DNA of 64,000 nucleotides, from NCBI RefSeq assembly GCF_023343835.1, contig NC_064440.1, forward strand, positions 35,223,537-35,287,536, in the 5' to 3' direction. The translations under genes and the position numbers were made by a program. This stretch comes from Lagopus muta (lineage: Eukaryota; Chordata; Aves; Galliformes; Phasianidae). Positions 43,901-56,218 of the stretch are shown here, piece after piece. Every line of letters begins with the position of its first letter. The stretch's first letter is position 1. Under the pieces are notes generated by a model that did not search any database, had not been told where the DNA came from, and saw only the letters and a list, made by a program, of their open reading frames with translations.

Positions 43901-44424
43901 GACAGTAGTGGCAAGAGAGCCTGAGATGCTTCTCTCTGCAGCAACTCAAGTTGGTCCACTGACCATCACAGTAATGCTTCACTTTAATGTAGCTGCTGTA
44001 AGCAGAGATGGGAAAGAAAGGAAAGAGCTGCTCTGATAAGTAATGTCTAAGGATTAAGTGGTTTCACATGTATATTGACCTGAAAATAACTGTTACAATT
44101 GAGCATTTTAACTTTATGCCAACATGTCAGAAATAGCTGAAGACCTTGTCACCTCAAGACTTTATCACTCCCAAGACCGTGGGACTTGGGAAAGTCCCAA
44201 GACATACTGATAAATGATGGCTCTGCCTTTAGGAAAACTGTAAAGCTATGGGCAAGGGTGAGATTGGGAAGCTCTTCACAGGCATATCTAACTCCAGCCT
44301 CTACTGGAGCAAGCTGAGACCTCATTTCTCCTGGCATTGTTTTTATAGCCACTTTGGTTCATGGCCACCCATAACCCTATGCTGACCAGCTTACTGCTTA
44401 GCACAACGAGCACATCTACACTAC
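40941..44424. other. Intergenic, no gene recognised
   Basis: Unique sequence. Short open frames (for example near 43449-43796) lack any recognisable domain or exon-intron context. An AT-rich stretch at 42230-42330 could be conserved but nothing proves it. Confidence 0.6.
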
Positions 44425-44565
44425 TCAAGTTGTTCAAGGCCAGGTTGGATGGGGCTCTGGGCAGCCTGGTGTAGTATTAGATATGGAGGTTGGTGGCCCT
44501 GCATGCGGTTGGAGCTTGATGATCACTGAGGTCCCTTCCAACCCAAGCCACTCTGTGATCCTTCA
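44425..44565 (+). mobile_element. CR1 LINE 3' end, sense
   Basis: GTTCAAGGCCAGGTTGGATG, GGAGGTTGGTGGCCCTGC and GAGGTCCCTTCCAACCCAAG then CCACTCTGTGATCC. Confidence 0.88.
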
Positions 44566-47500
44566 GGTTTCTTATGACTCATGCCTGCCTCTTTGTGCAC
44601 TGAGGTTTGGGAGAAGGACAGAGAGGGCAGGAAAGAAAAAATGTTGCTCCCTTTTTATTTGCTAGTAAAGATCTGGAATTCTTTGGCAGCTGATGTGGAA
44701 GTGGTATTTCTTTCAAGAAGTCTTGTGTTATATTTCACTGTACAACCCAGTTGTGTTTGGTCTTTGCTCTGCAATTCTTGCAGGAGGGATTTTCTTCCTG
44801 TCGTCTGCTAGTTTTACTCTCCTGTGCTCCCTTCTTGCAGGCCATTCTCTTCCATGAATGTTACTCTCAGAGAAGGGAGGAGAAGAGGGCTGCAAGGAGG
44901 GATAGCTATTGTTTAGCTTGGCCAAAGATGCACAGCCCTTTCCAGGGTGTGCAGCTTGATGTAGCAGGAAGGTTTATTTTTTCTGGTCACGCTCAGAGTT
45001 TTATTCATGCTTCTTGTTGCTCCTGGCAAGGCAGGAACTGAACAAAAGTACCTCTCTATCTCAGCATGCTGGGCCTTCACTAGTCCAAACAAAAGGATCC
45101 TGACAGGCAAAGGGACAGCTGCACCAAGAGACTGACATTTAAAGTGCCTGATCCCGAGCAACCTGGATGCAGTGAAGTGGCTGAGCAGAAAAGAGCCAGG
45201 CAGGATTTTTTGACAGCAGCAGGTTTTCAGCATTACGGCTGTGGCCACACTCAAATGGCATGGGAGAAGGCAGAGGAGAGCAGGGATGCCCTCTGGGTGG
45301 CCTCAGCATCCTGTGGGGTCCTGGTAGCTGCAGGGGCAGCTCGGCTGAGGAGCGGCTTGTGCCTGAGGCCAGCCTCGCAGCCAGGAGGAATTCACGGCCC
45401 CACACAGTGGCTGTGGTTTGCATGTAGGCCTGTGCTGATCAGGGAGGAAGGAGTGGTGTTCTCCAGTTTTAGTGCTCCCTGGGTCTCAGCTTTTCATTCC
45501 TGTCCACAGAAGTGTCAAGAAAGGGCTGGTTTTATGTTTAACTCTGTTAGACCAAGGGCTGTAAACTCAAAACCCATGTTAATAGGATACTTGTCTTTAG
45601 GAGCCAAGCGGAGGGTGAGAGACCAGGGTCTCTTGCAGCTAAATACTGTTCTATTGTGCTGTGTTTTATATCTGCTGGTAGGAGCGATCAGAAGCTGTGT
45701 GGGAACGCGTGTTAAATGTGTTATTACGTTAAAATGTCACTTTCTCAAGTATCATGTGCTGTATTTGCACGGGGCTTGCGGGCTCGCAGTATGCAACTGA
45801 GGAGAGCAACTGGAGCGCAACAGGATCACCCGAAGGCATCCAGCTGCCTCCAATGCGAGGCCACGGTGGGGAGACAGCAGCCCAAAAAGGAAAGGAGCAT
45901 GAACCTCCTCTGCAGGCCTCGGCCTCCATGTCTGCTGCCATCCAAGCCCTGCAACGGGGTGGCTTTGTGGCCACGTGGAGCCGGGTCCCAGCCACCTGCT
46001 GGCACTTGTGCAGAAACAGCCAGGGGGAGTGGGAGGCTTCATCGCACTGTTAAAAGGCCACACTGACTTTGGCAAGCGTTGGGTTATTAAGTGCGGATTT
46101 CAGTGTCCCATTAAGGATGAAATTTGCTGAGAGGTGGGTTGTGGGAGGTGTCTGCTGGCTGCTGGCGTTCGCTTCCAGCTCGCTCTCATAGCCTGCTCAG
46201 AAAATTGGTCCTTAGGTGTTTTGTGCAAGTGCAAAGCGCCCTTTCTCGTGTCCAATATTTAAGTTGCATTCCTGCTGTCTCTGCCTCCCTTACTTTGGAC
46301 ACCCATAACTCTGTATACTTACAGTATTTGCTCTGGCTGTCTCCTGGAGCTTGGCTTTCTTTTTGACACCCTTTCTCATTGTTGAAGCTGCAGACATAAC
46401 TGGGAAAGCCACAAGGGCAAGCAGGCATTTTTGTTGGACAAGAAGCTCAACTTCTGATTCAACAGCTCAGTGACAGTCCTGTTTCTTGCGCTGAAGTTTC
46501 CAGGTGGTAAAGACCACTGTGAGATTGTCATACTGCTGCAGCTCTTTAACAAGTGTCCTCTTCTGAGCTGCCTTCTCCAAAGCTTTGGGAGATGGAAACA
46601 GACACTCCAAGTGTGTTTCCAGGCTCAAAAGCAGGCATTAATCAGCACTGACACATACATTTGTATGTAATTGGCTCTCATTCCTGTGTAGGCCATTGGC
46701 TTAGAAGCCTTGAGGCTTTTTTTGCTGTAATAAAGGAAAAAAAAAGAAAGAAGGTGTTGGACATGACACTGGGTTTTGTCTGGCCGGGCAGATAAACAGT
46801 TCTGCTAAAATCCAAAAAAGCAGGCAAGCAAAATCTCAGGATTTGAACGGGAGTCTTAGCACTGGACTCAAAGGAGGAAATGCTGAAGTGGTTCTAGGTT
46901 GGAGGCTGTTCAATGACCCCAGCCTTGCACAACAGAAAAGGCATCAAAATAGCAAAGCTGCTTGAAAAGGAGATGGTGGAAAACTGCTGTTGAGTCACAG
47001 GACTCGAGGCATCATCTAGCAGACTGGCTAAGCTGCTTATTAATTGTTGAGTGCAGCTTTTGCAGTTAGCTAGAAGGCAGAGTGCCCCAGAGAGCCTCAC
47101 AGTTGAAGGAGAGATGGTCAGACAGGTTGGGCTGAGGCTCAGGAGCCTTACATATAGCCCATCTCTGTGTCCCAGTCTCAGCCTCTCCATTCCTCATATA
47201 CAACGGTGGTAACAGATCTCCTTTTCTCCCATGCCCCTTTCTCCTATCTTCTTGCAGCTGCAGACTGGACATCTGGGCTTCCAAGCCAGGGCTCAAAATG
47301 AGAAGAGTCTTGTGCCACCAGAAATTCATCTGTGGAGGCGATGAGCGAGACAGCTCTCCTGGAAAGCCTTCACAGGACAGAAGGAGCAATAATTTGGAGG
47401 CAGCTTTGGGATTGGGACTGTTCTCTTTGCCATGTCTGAGGCCCCAGAGGCAGCTTGGAACCAGAGTGCTCTGGTAATAGAAATGAGGACAGATTCAAAT

Positions 47501-50329
47501 AAGACAAGTGATATGTTACCTTTAACACTGGGGAAAACAGAAATGGCTCAGCAAAGCTGAGACAACATTTCTGGAGCAAAGCAAGGTTTTTTTAAACAAT
47601 TTCCTGATTACTTTGACTGCTTGATCTTACAGCACGAGTATTGCCCTGATGTTATTTTTTTGCATTTCATTTCCTAAGACGTCCTGAAGAGCAGGGAGTG
47701 AAAACTAAAATAAAACTTGGCATGTATTTTACAAGCTGTGCTGGCTTCTCCCAGAGTCCCCATCAACCCTTTGAACCACAGCTGCTCAGATAGCTGAGGT
47801 CACTGGAAAGGCTCCTACTGACTTCTTATGGGCTGGATTTGAAACTCCTGCAGTGGTGTAGTTGCAAGCTTGCCCAAAAGACCATTTTGATAGAAAAGCT
47901 CCCACAGGCTGCAGTAGATGTCAGGCAAGGCCTGGAAAGGATGGTCAGTTGTCTTCTAAGAGTGCTTGCAGCAGCTCCCAAGCTTTGCTTTGTCCTTCAA
48001 GCTCAACATGAAGAAATGTGGTTAGAATTTTTTATTTTTTTATTTTTTAATGGGGAAAGTTGCTTGCCTCAGGCCAAGCAGAAAAAATGTGGAATGGATT
48101 TGGATCAAACTTTTTTTTTTTTTTTAACTTTTGGAATTTTATTTAAAGAAATAATAGTGCCTTGGGCAAGAGCTGAAGCATGGAAAAATTTATCCCAAAA
48201 GGTGGATGCTTTGTGAAATTATAAGCGTGTGAAAACAGGTGGTTAAACTGAAATGGTTTTACAGATTGAAGTACAGAAGGTGCTACCAAAAACCTGTTAT
48301 AAATCCTGAATTGAACTCTTCTTGAAAGGCCGAGGTAGAAGAACAGGCCATCAGCAAGTAACCTGAACCACTACCAAACCCACAGGCGACTCAAGAACCA
48401 GTAAAGACGCCAAGCAAAATGAGAAGAGGCTTTCTGAAAGGTCAGTAAGGGAGCCAAGTCCAGGCCCAGGCTTCAGTATATAAACTCAGTCTCAAAAACT
48501 ACACCCTAGTGACCGACGTCTGGCTGGGACAAATTTTACATACAGCACCTGATCCAAAGTCAGTGGCAAGTGCTTTGCGATCTCCTCAGCGTTGGATCGG
48601 GGCTTTAAACGTGCAGCCAGGAAGAAAAACATATAAGCACTGTGTTTCAGCACGCTGAAGGGTAGACAAAGAGCAAGAGCCAAAATCACAGTGCCTTTTG
48701 CCGGGAGAAGTGGTGGACGTATTGCTGAGGGTGGAAACACTGAGAGGAGCCCTGTCTGTTCTATTCTTGGTCTGCACAGTAGTTGACTGAATGGTTTCCA
48801 AGCACAACGTGAGGCTCTCACTGTCCTCTTTACTATGAACCAAGTTCCTACTGGAGCCCAGCACCTCAGGAGCACGTCTTCTGGACAGATTCACCTAAAA
48901 TAAATAAGAAAATTCAATTAGTGAAATGTTACGTGAGTGAAAGCTCCTTTCTCTTCAGATGAACATGCCTCTGTGTGTGTGTGCATGTATGTTCCAAAGG
49001 ATGCTTGACTCCATAGTCTATACTGGGACACTGTCTATTGCTCTGTCTGTTCTTCACATGTCCTAGCAGAAATGAAGGCCATCCCCATTTATGCCTGACT
49101 CCCCTGAGCTCAGCTTTGTCTCAGTGAGGTCCTTTCGGAGGGCACAGCAGCCAGGGGCAGTGGGGCTCCAGCCCCACACTTTGCTCCCAGCTCCGTTATT
49201 AATGTGTGTTGGTGCAGTGCTTTCAGGCTCGCCAGGTCGCCAGGAATGAGCTGATTGCTGTTGTGTTACTAAAATGTAAGTGTGATTATGAAGTGTTATG
49301 ATATATGGTCTGCAGAGTTTTACAGCTGTGTCTTAAAAGGCTCATAACATGAGGGGGAAAAAAAAAGAGTGGGAAGGGGAGGGCTTAAACTAGAAGACAG
49401 AAATACAGTCAAATTAAGGAGTACAATGGCATTGCTAATTAAAACCCCTTGGAGAGAAGGGAGGAAGGAAATGACCTAACTCCCAGGGCTGACACAGGGT
49501 GGTTATTGCCCAGGGACAAAGTGAAGGAAAGGCAAGCCAGAGGCTGGAGGTGAGACCTGGGTGATAGGAGATAAGGCCTTAAGCTCTTTTTCCACTGCCA
49601 TAGAGAAAGATAGAACCAACCACGGAGACTTCACCAGTTGTCCAAACCCTTTGGTGCGTGGAAAGCAGTAATGAGGACTTCAACCAAGGCAGAGAGTTGC
49701 AACCTCAGTGCCAGCTGTGTGCACCTCACTTTGGTACAGAATAGTGTGCTGGCATCTTCCTGGAATGACAGTGTGCTCCATGAGAGCCTTGCAAGGGCTT
49801 CCACCAGACCTTGTGTACAGACAGGGTTACCAAATTACAGATTGTTTTGCTGTGTAGCAGTGGAAAAAGAGTTTGGAAAGACAATTCATGAAAAAATTCA
49901 TAAATGAACATGATGCTCATCAAAGCCAAACCTGGACAGTTGTTTTCATCAGTACGAAAGAAGTTTAAGTTTGCCTTTTTCCTGAAGTAAGTTGTTTTTC
50001 TATGCACTCGTGAGATAAAAATAATCTGAATTTGTCCTGTTGTCTTATCCTTTCTTCAGATATCCTCAACAGAAGTGCAGGACCCTATGACTGTGCTTTG
50101 AGCCCTACAACTTTGTCTTCTGTCCCTTCAAAGCAGGATGAGTCTTGAGGTCTCCTCACCAGCCTCTCCAAGCAGGACCTTATTCTGCCACCTGATATCA
50201 GAGCAGCACCTCTCATTCCAGGCAACAGTGGCACATCACCTGTTGGGCAAGTAACTGTTCAACCAGTCAGCCTTCCTCTTTGTGTGTCCAAGCCTGGTGA
50301 AATGGTGAAGTGAGGATTTTGAGGCCCTG
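44566..50329. other. Intergenic, no gene recognised
   Basis: 5.8 kb of unique sequence of near-average GC. The longest open frame (45144-45800, 218 codons, +) has no recognisable domain and no supporting structure, so I do not call it a gene. A T14 run lies near 48112-48125. Confidence 0.6.
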
Positions 50330-50496
50330 GCACAGCCTACCTGGAGAAGCTGTGTCTGCCCCATCTCTGGCAGTGCTCAAGGCCAGGCTGGATGGGACTT
50401 TGGGCAGCCTGGCCTGTAGGAGGTGTCCTTGCCCATCGCAGGGGTTAGGGCTGGGTGGGCTTTAAGGTCCCTTCCAACCCAAACCGAGTCTATGAA
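50330..50496 (+). mobile_element. CR1 LINE 3' end, sense
   Basis: CTCAAGGCCAGGCTGGATGG, TAGGAGGTGTCCTTGCCCAT and TTAAGGTCCCTTCCAACCCA then AACCGAGTCTATGA. Confidence 0.9.
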
Positions 50497-51789
50497 GAAA
50501 AATAAAAGCTTTTCCAGAAAGCATGAGCATGACATGTCAGTGTGAATCGTGCTGCGAGGGGACAGGATGCACTGTTCCAGCCTTTGGCCTTGCTTCCAGA
50601 GAGGGGACTCCAGAGAGCTCCATGCCATTTATTCTTGCCTTGGCTCTGATCTTGGCTTTTTCCTTTAAAGCAATCCAACTGGAAAGTGTGTAGGAACTGC
50701 TAGTCTTCCTGTTCTCCATTTTATCCATTCAACAGAGTCTCTTCCACTCTCTTTGGATTTTAGTAGTTAATTAGGTGAGTCAGTACTTCCTGGTCATAGC
50801 CATGACTTCAGCACCTGATGTGTAAGGTTCAGAGCCTTTCAAGATGACTTCAGTCCACCATCCAGATTTTCTTAGAGCTTCTAAGTATGCATAGATGAGC
50901 CTTTTTTTTACATGCAGCCTTAGAGCTGTTGGATTACACAGCTCCATACAGGTTGGTCCAAAATCCAGATAAATTTAGATCAGACATCAAGTCCTGCCAA
51001 AGACTTACAGATCAAAGCAAGAAGAGTGCTGGCATGGGAACGCAACAGCATTCACTACATTGGCTTCCTCTCCAGCTCAGCAATGGATCTCTTTCAGTTT
51101 GAGGCAGGCCACCTCCTTTCCATTGCTTGGTTTAAATGGCTTTGTACATCATCTTTGTACACTGTTTGCAGCAGTGGAGCAATGATGCAAACAGAGATCA
51201 ATAATAATAGTAGAGAAGAATTAACAGGGGCTAATAATGACTTTGTCAGTTGGAGATTTGCTTTCTTATGAGACTGTCTTTCCCTCCCTGTTTTACTCGC
51301 CTACAGCACTTTCTGAATGTTTCTTAAGTGTATTTGGCAGAATGAAATGCCATTCCACATGTTGTGGCATTGATAGACTCCTTTTACTGAAGTTAAAAAA
51401 TGCTCCTTACAGACTCATTTGTGGTACTGCTAATGCACTGTCTCAAGTGAGCAGTGAAAATTACATGTCACCACAAGGCATAAGTAACCAGGACAGGTTT
51501 TTAAAGCAGGCAAAGCTGATCTGCCTTACCTGCTCGTGGGAAAGCTAATTTTTCTGTACTTCACTGAATTTTTCCTACGTCTAAAATGACACCAACTCTT
51601 TCCCCCTGTGCTCTGGAAGGATGTAATTTTTGAGATGGATGAAACCTGACAGCAGTGGGAGCGGAAGTACACAGCACTGATCAAAATCTGCTTTCAGCAA
51701 TCCACACTGCGTTTACTTCTCTTTGTCTAATGATGGAAAGGAAAAGGAAGAGGACATTTCTGATACAGGATCTGTCAGCACAGCATGTT
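50497..51789. other. Intergenic, nothing recognised
   Basis: Unique sequence with no recognised repeat, RNA gene or coding exon. Confidence 0.6.
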
Positions 51790-52032
51790 TGGCCTCAATT
51801 GGTGCCAGGGGAAGATTCAGGTGGGACATGAGGAAAAATTTAACCTCTGAAAAGAGCGGTCAGGTGCTGGAATGGGCTGCCCAGGGAGGTGGTGGCATCA
51901 CCATCCCTGTGGGTGCTCAAGAAATGTTTGGATGTTGAACTGAGGGACATGGTTTAGTAGGAAATATTATGGTAGGTGGACAGTTGGGCTGGGTGATCTT
52001 GGAGGTCTTTTCCAACCTTGGTGATTCTATGT
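51790..52032 (+). mobile_element. CR1 LINE 3' end, sense
   Basis: GGGGAAGATTCAGGTGGGAC, GGAATGGGCTGCCCAGGGAG, CTGAGGGACATGGTTTAG and GGTCTTTTCCAACCTTGGTG then ATTCTATG. Same subfamily as 15026-15447. Confidence 0.92.
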
Positions 52033-54061
52033 AAGCTGTGGTCAATTTCAAGCCAGAAGCCAGTCAGCCTAAGATAATTAGGACAAAAGATGTTGTGGAA
52101 TGTGATGATCTCAGATGATACTGTCTTCCTGTAAGCTGAAAGTCTATCACTTATTAAGGCAACTCTTAACATCGGAAACTTTCAACCTCATAAACTTTTC
52201 TTTGAGGACCACATACAAACCTGGAGCAAGTTTCCAGCCATGTAACTGGTCACTCTTCTGCAGCCCAGAGTCTGGAAAGGACAACTGCCTCTTCTCTCAT
52301 TTAACTTGAGCCTAATTACGTGTTGCATGTCACTGTCACGACTCCTAGTGCATCCCCTTTGCTGTAGAACTGGCCTCCAGGTCCTTAGGGAAAGAACAGG
52401 CTTTCCCTTGGCCAAGGAATGAAACCTTGCTAACTGCTAACTCCTGAAGATCAGGATGAAGTTAGAAAGTGAAACGATACTTGCAAGTCCCAGAAATGAG
52501 GAGTTTAAGGGTGAGAAAGGGGCTGTGTGCTGGAGTTTCCAGCTGTCTCTGTCACTTCCGAGGGGAAAGAAAGAAACTCACAAGCCTGACCAAAGCCTTT
52601 CCTGGAGGATCTGTTCCCTGGGAATTCTCACTTTGATGGCTGTGAAATCCATAAAGTTTTTCTTCTTGTATGTGGGAAACTGAAGTTAAGATCCAGTGGG
52701 GCTGTCCTTGGTTAAAGAAATGATGGTAAATATAACTTGCAAATGCAACACCAAACGTGGGCACATAAATCAACACCTGAAGGGCCCGTTTATATAGGCA
52801 GCCTCCTTTCTGGGGGGCTGTGGAGGAGTCATCCTGCAAGCAAAACCCCATCGAGCAGGAGGGGGCAAAGTCCCATCAAGATATGACTTCACAAATCCAT
52901 CAGCAATTTCATTTCAGAAGAGATACAAGGATTTAATACAGCTGTCAGCAGCATTCTTCAGGTCGCACTGCTGCATGAAAGAGAGTGTTAGAACCTGGGA
53001 CTTAAACTAAACAGATTTCCTATAGGAAACACACACAAAATTACATTGCTTCTAAAGTTACTTTTATAGACATTTTCCCTGAGAAGTATTTCTCCCTGGA
53101 AAAATAAATTCACAGGATGTAATTAAAACGGCTATATGTGTACACTGGAGTGGCCCCCTTTAAGTGCTTCACCAAATGCACCACTAAATAAAGGAATGAA
53201 AGCCAGCTTTGTTTAAATCTATTAATAACAATATGTATTAATTATAAAATGAGACATTGTTCTCTTAGTTTATGGTTATGAAAATAGCCTTTAATACGGC
53301 TGAGAGTGGAGTACTCAGCTTTGCAGTTGTCTGCACTGTTAGCAAGGCTTTGAAAATCTGCCACAATCTGCTTCTTTTCCTTGTCACACCCTGACCTGAT
53401 AAAGGCAATAGGTATCAGATTCCATGCCCTTTAGATTCTGGTAGTAACTGGGTGTTGGTGAGTTTGTTTTCATCTGTTTTTCATGCCCTTTTCTCTGTTT
53501 TTAGCTCCTTTTTTTTTCCTTTCATTTTCTTGAAAAAGTATTAAACTCTAACACTCTGCATTCTGTTACAGTTTGACTTGGAGCTTTGGGGAATGACTGC
53601 TGAAGAGGTTTGTAGTGATCCATCTCCACTCTGAGAGGGAGCGTTGCTGCTGCTCAGTGCACCTAGATAATTAAGGATAATAATTAGCTTGCCCCCGTGC
53701 CCCAGTCCAGCACAGCTACTCTGCCTCCCTTGCCATTTCTCCCACCAGCAGGGCTTTATAACACAACGCTGCTGACCTGAGGAAGGGATGCTGATTGTAC
53801 TCAAATCAGGCGCAAGTAGCTGGATGGCTTAGAGATGCTTTTCATGTTTTGGCATCTTGTGGGGTTACCTGTCATCTCCCATAGCCCTTGCTGATGCAGG
53901 ATCATTGCTCTGCCATTCTGGGGAGCAATTTGGCTGGCCTCATCTGCTGGAGGGAATTGGTGCAGTGCAAAGGAACGTCCCAGCTGCTACTCTGCTCTTC
54001 TGTGTAGGTCATCTCTTGCTTTGCTATACCTGGTTGGATACCTTTTATTTTTTCTTATTGT
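52033..54061. other. Intergenic; AT-rich block 53090-53470 may be a conserved element
   Basis: Mostly unrecognised. 53090-53470 is repeat-free and AT-rich with ATTAATAACAATATGTATTA and similar homeodomain/SOX-like cores, the texture of a non-coding regulatory element. Only composition supports this. Confidence 0.3.
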
Positions 54062-54228
54062 GTCAATTTGAGTTGGAAAGGACCTTTAAAGGCCATCTGG
54101 TTCAACTACCATGCAATGAACAGAGACATCTACAGCTGTGTCAGGTGCTCAGAGCCCCGTCCAGCCCGGCCTTGAATGTCGCCAGGGATGGGGCAATTCT
54201 TCCATTACTTAGTTTCAACCTTCATCCT
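54062..54228 (-). mobile_element. CR1 LINE 3' fragment, antisense
   Basis: GTTGGAAAGGACCTTTAAAG, GCCATCTGGTTCAACTACC, CCCGTCCAGCCCGGCCTTGA and CAGGGATGGGGCAATTC are present, with the AACCTGTTCCAGTG part deleted. Confidence 0.85.
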
Positions 54229-55773
54229 TTCCTACTAGCAATACAAGCTAGAAGTCAAAGAGTAGAGTGGCACCTGTAAAATGTTTTCTATTTGCTATAT
54301 TGCTGTCCTGATCCCCTACAAAGCATTTCCATGTCTTTCAGGCAGGAATGGCTGCGTTCTGTGTCTTTCTCAGTCGGAGCAGAGAGATGTTTCTAATGCA
54401 ACACCAGTGCTGGACCCCTTTGCAAAGGGCCAGGTAAGAACTTGGGGTCATTTGTTAGAAGAAATGTTGCATCACTGTTAAGCCTAGAGAAGGAGACACT
54501 TTAAGAAGGATTATCAGAACAGCCAATGTGCTTTCTTTACTGGAAGTTTTGGTAGCTGAGGCATTTTAAATAGCCTCCCCAGAGCTCCTTCCAGTTGGGA
54601 AAAAAAACAAAACAACAAAAACCAAAAAGAGACAAAAGGAGCACAGCAAAAATGAACAGAGATTGATCTGAAGTGCCTTGCAATAGAAACCTCTTCCCCG
54701 GGAAGGATGGGAGCAGGGAAAGGAGCTGAGAGTCCATTTTCATTTTCTAATTAGCCCTGAGCTGCCTCTCCCTGCCACCACCAGCCAAAGCTGGGCCAGG
54801 GAGCGCTGCCCGGGAGCCACTTTGGAGCTGTGCAGCATCACTGCATGGGAGTGGGGAAAACAACTGGGGAAATGTTTTATGTTCACGCTCTACCTTGGAG
54901 GTGGGCCCGTGTCCAGAGCGTACGGTAAAACATGCAGGAATGCCGCTGGTCAGAAACACGCTCGTAATTCTTATGCCCCTCTTTCCAAAAGACACCTTTC
55001 TTCATTTAATTGTTCTAAAACCGCAGCATGTTCGCATTACCCTCTGCGGAAATTACATCTAAGAATGACTTTGTAGTTTCTTTTTTTAGTGTTGCGAGTG
55101 GAGCAGGGGGTTGCTCTTGCTTTGTTTAGTTTCCCTAAATCCCTCTCACCGTAACAGCCAGAGGCTTCTTTTTCCCTTTTATTCTCCTAGGACTCAATTC
55201 AATAAATATACATCCGGCTCCTTCCCAGGCATCGTCTGGCTTAATGAAATTGTGCTAGGCACTTCCAAGACAAGGATGTTTATTTTTCTCCGCTGATTTG
55301 GTTAGGCTGGCCTCGGCCCCGCGTGCCCGCAGAGCTGCTCCATAAAGAGACCCTTGTGATTGCACGGGGATGCTGTGTCAGCCGGTGAGCGCCTGCACTC
55401 ACTCAACACGGGGATTCTTTTACTTCGGAGCCGGAGTTGGGCGGGCGGCTGTATTTTCTATATACAACACAGAGGGAAAAAAAAGCACGCCGAGAGCACG
55501 GTGTTAAGGTGCGAAAGTCAAGCACTCGCAAGGCAGATATGGCTAGAACTGTCTGGAGAGCAGGCTTAATTCATCTGTTTATGTGAGCACATTATGAAAC
55601 TCTCCTATTTTTTGCCCAGTCCCGCGCTTGTCTTTAAGTTATGGCGTTTTCCTGCTTTTGCCAGAACTTTTCTACCTTCACAACCCAACACCCTTAGCCT
55701 GTTCCTGGATGCTGTGGTGAGGTTAGAGGTGTAGACACTGCCACAGTGGACATGGGGAGCCATTTATCACTGA
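54229..55773. other. Intergenic; unique block 54990-55640
   Basis: No gene recognised. 54990-55640 is repeat-free with mixed AT-rich and CpG-containing segments and several TAAT and GATTTGG-like motifs; it could be a regulatory element next to ASB1. Evidence is weak. Confidence 0.3.
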
Positions 55774-55995
55774 CAGAATTATTCAGGTTGCAAAACAGCC
55801 TTAAGATCACCAAGTCCAGCCATCACCGAACGCTACCCAGCCCACCAATAAGCCACGCTCCTAAGCATCATGTCCATACATCTCTTAAATGACTCCAGGG
55901 ATGGGGACTCCCTGGGCAGCCTTTTCCAATGCCTGACTACTTTTTCCATGAAGAATTTCTTCTCGATATCCAATCTAAGACCCTCCTTGATGATG
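55774..55995 (-). mobile_element. CR1 LINE 3' fragment, antisense, diverged
   Basis: CAGAATTATTCAGGTTGC, TCACCAAGTCCAGCCATCAC, GACTCCCTGGGCAGCC, TTCCAATGCCTGACTAC and TCGATATCCAATCTAAGACC match a distinct CR1 subfamily. Confidence 0.8.
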
Positions 55996-56124
55996 TTTCC
56001 TCACATCCTACATGTTATCAGCGTCCCACAAGTTTGTTCTCCAGTGCTGGCAGCAAACCTCATTTTAGACAGGGTCTGCATTCTAAGTCACTGGCTGCTG
56101 AACCTTCAGCCCTAGGTCATGCCT

Positions 56125-56218
56125 ACTGGTTGGCAGCCCTGCACATAGCAGGGGGCTTGGAACTGGATGATCTTTGAGGTCCTTTTCAACCCAGGCCATT
56201 CTATGATTCTGTGATTTT
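56125..56218 (+). mobile_element. CR1 LINE 3' end, sense
   Basis: ACTGGTTGGCAGCCCTGC, AACTGGATGATCTTTGAGG, CAACCCAGGCCATTCTATG and ATTCTGTGATT. It lies 130 bp after an antisense CR1, giving a tail-outward pair. Confidence 0.85.
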
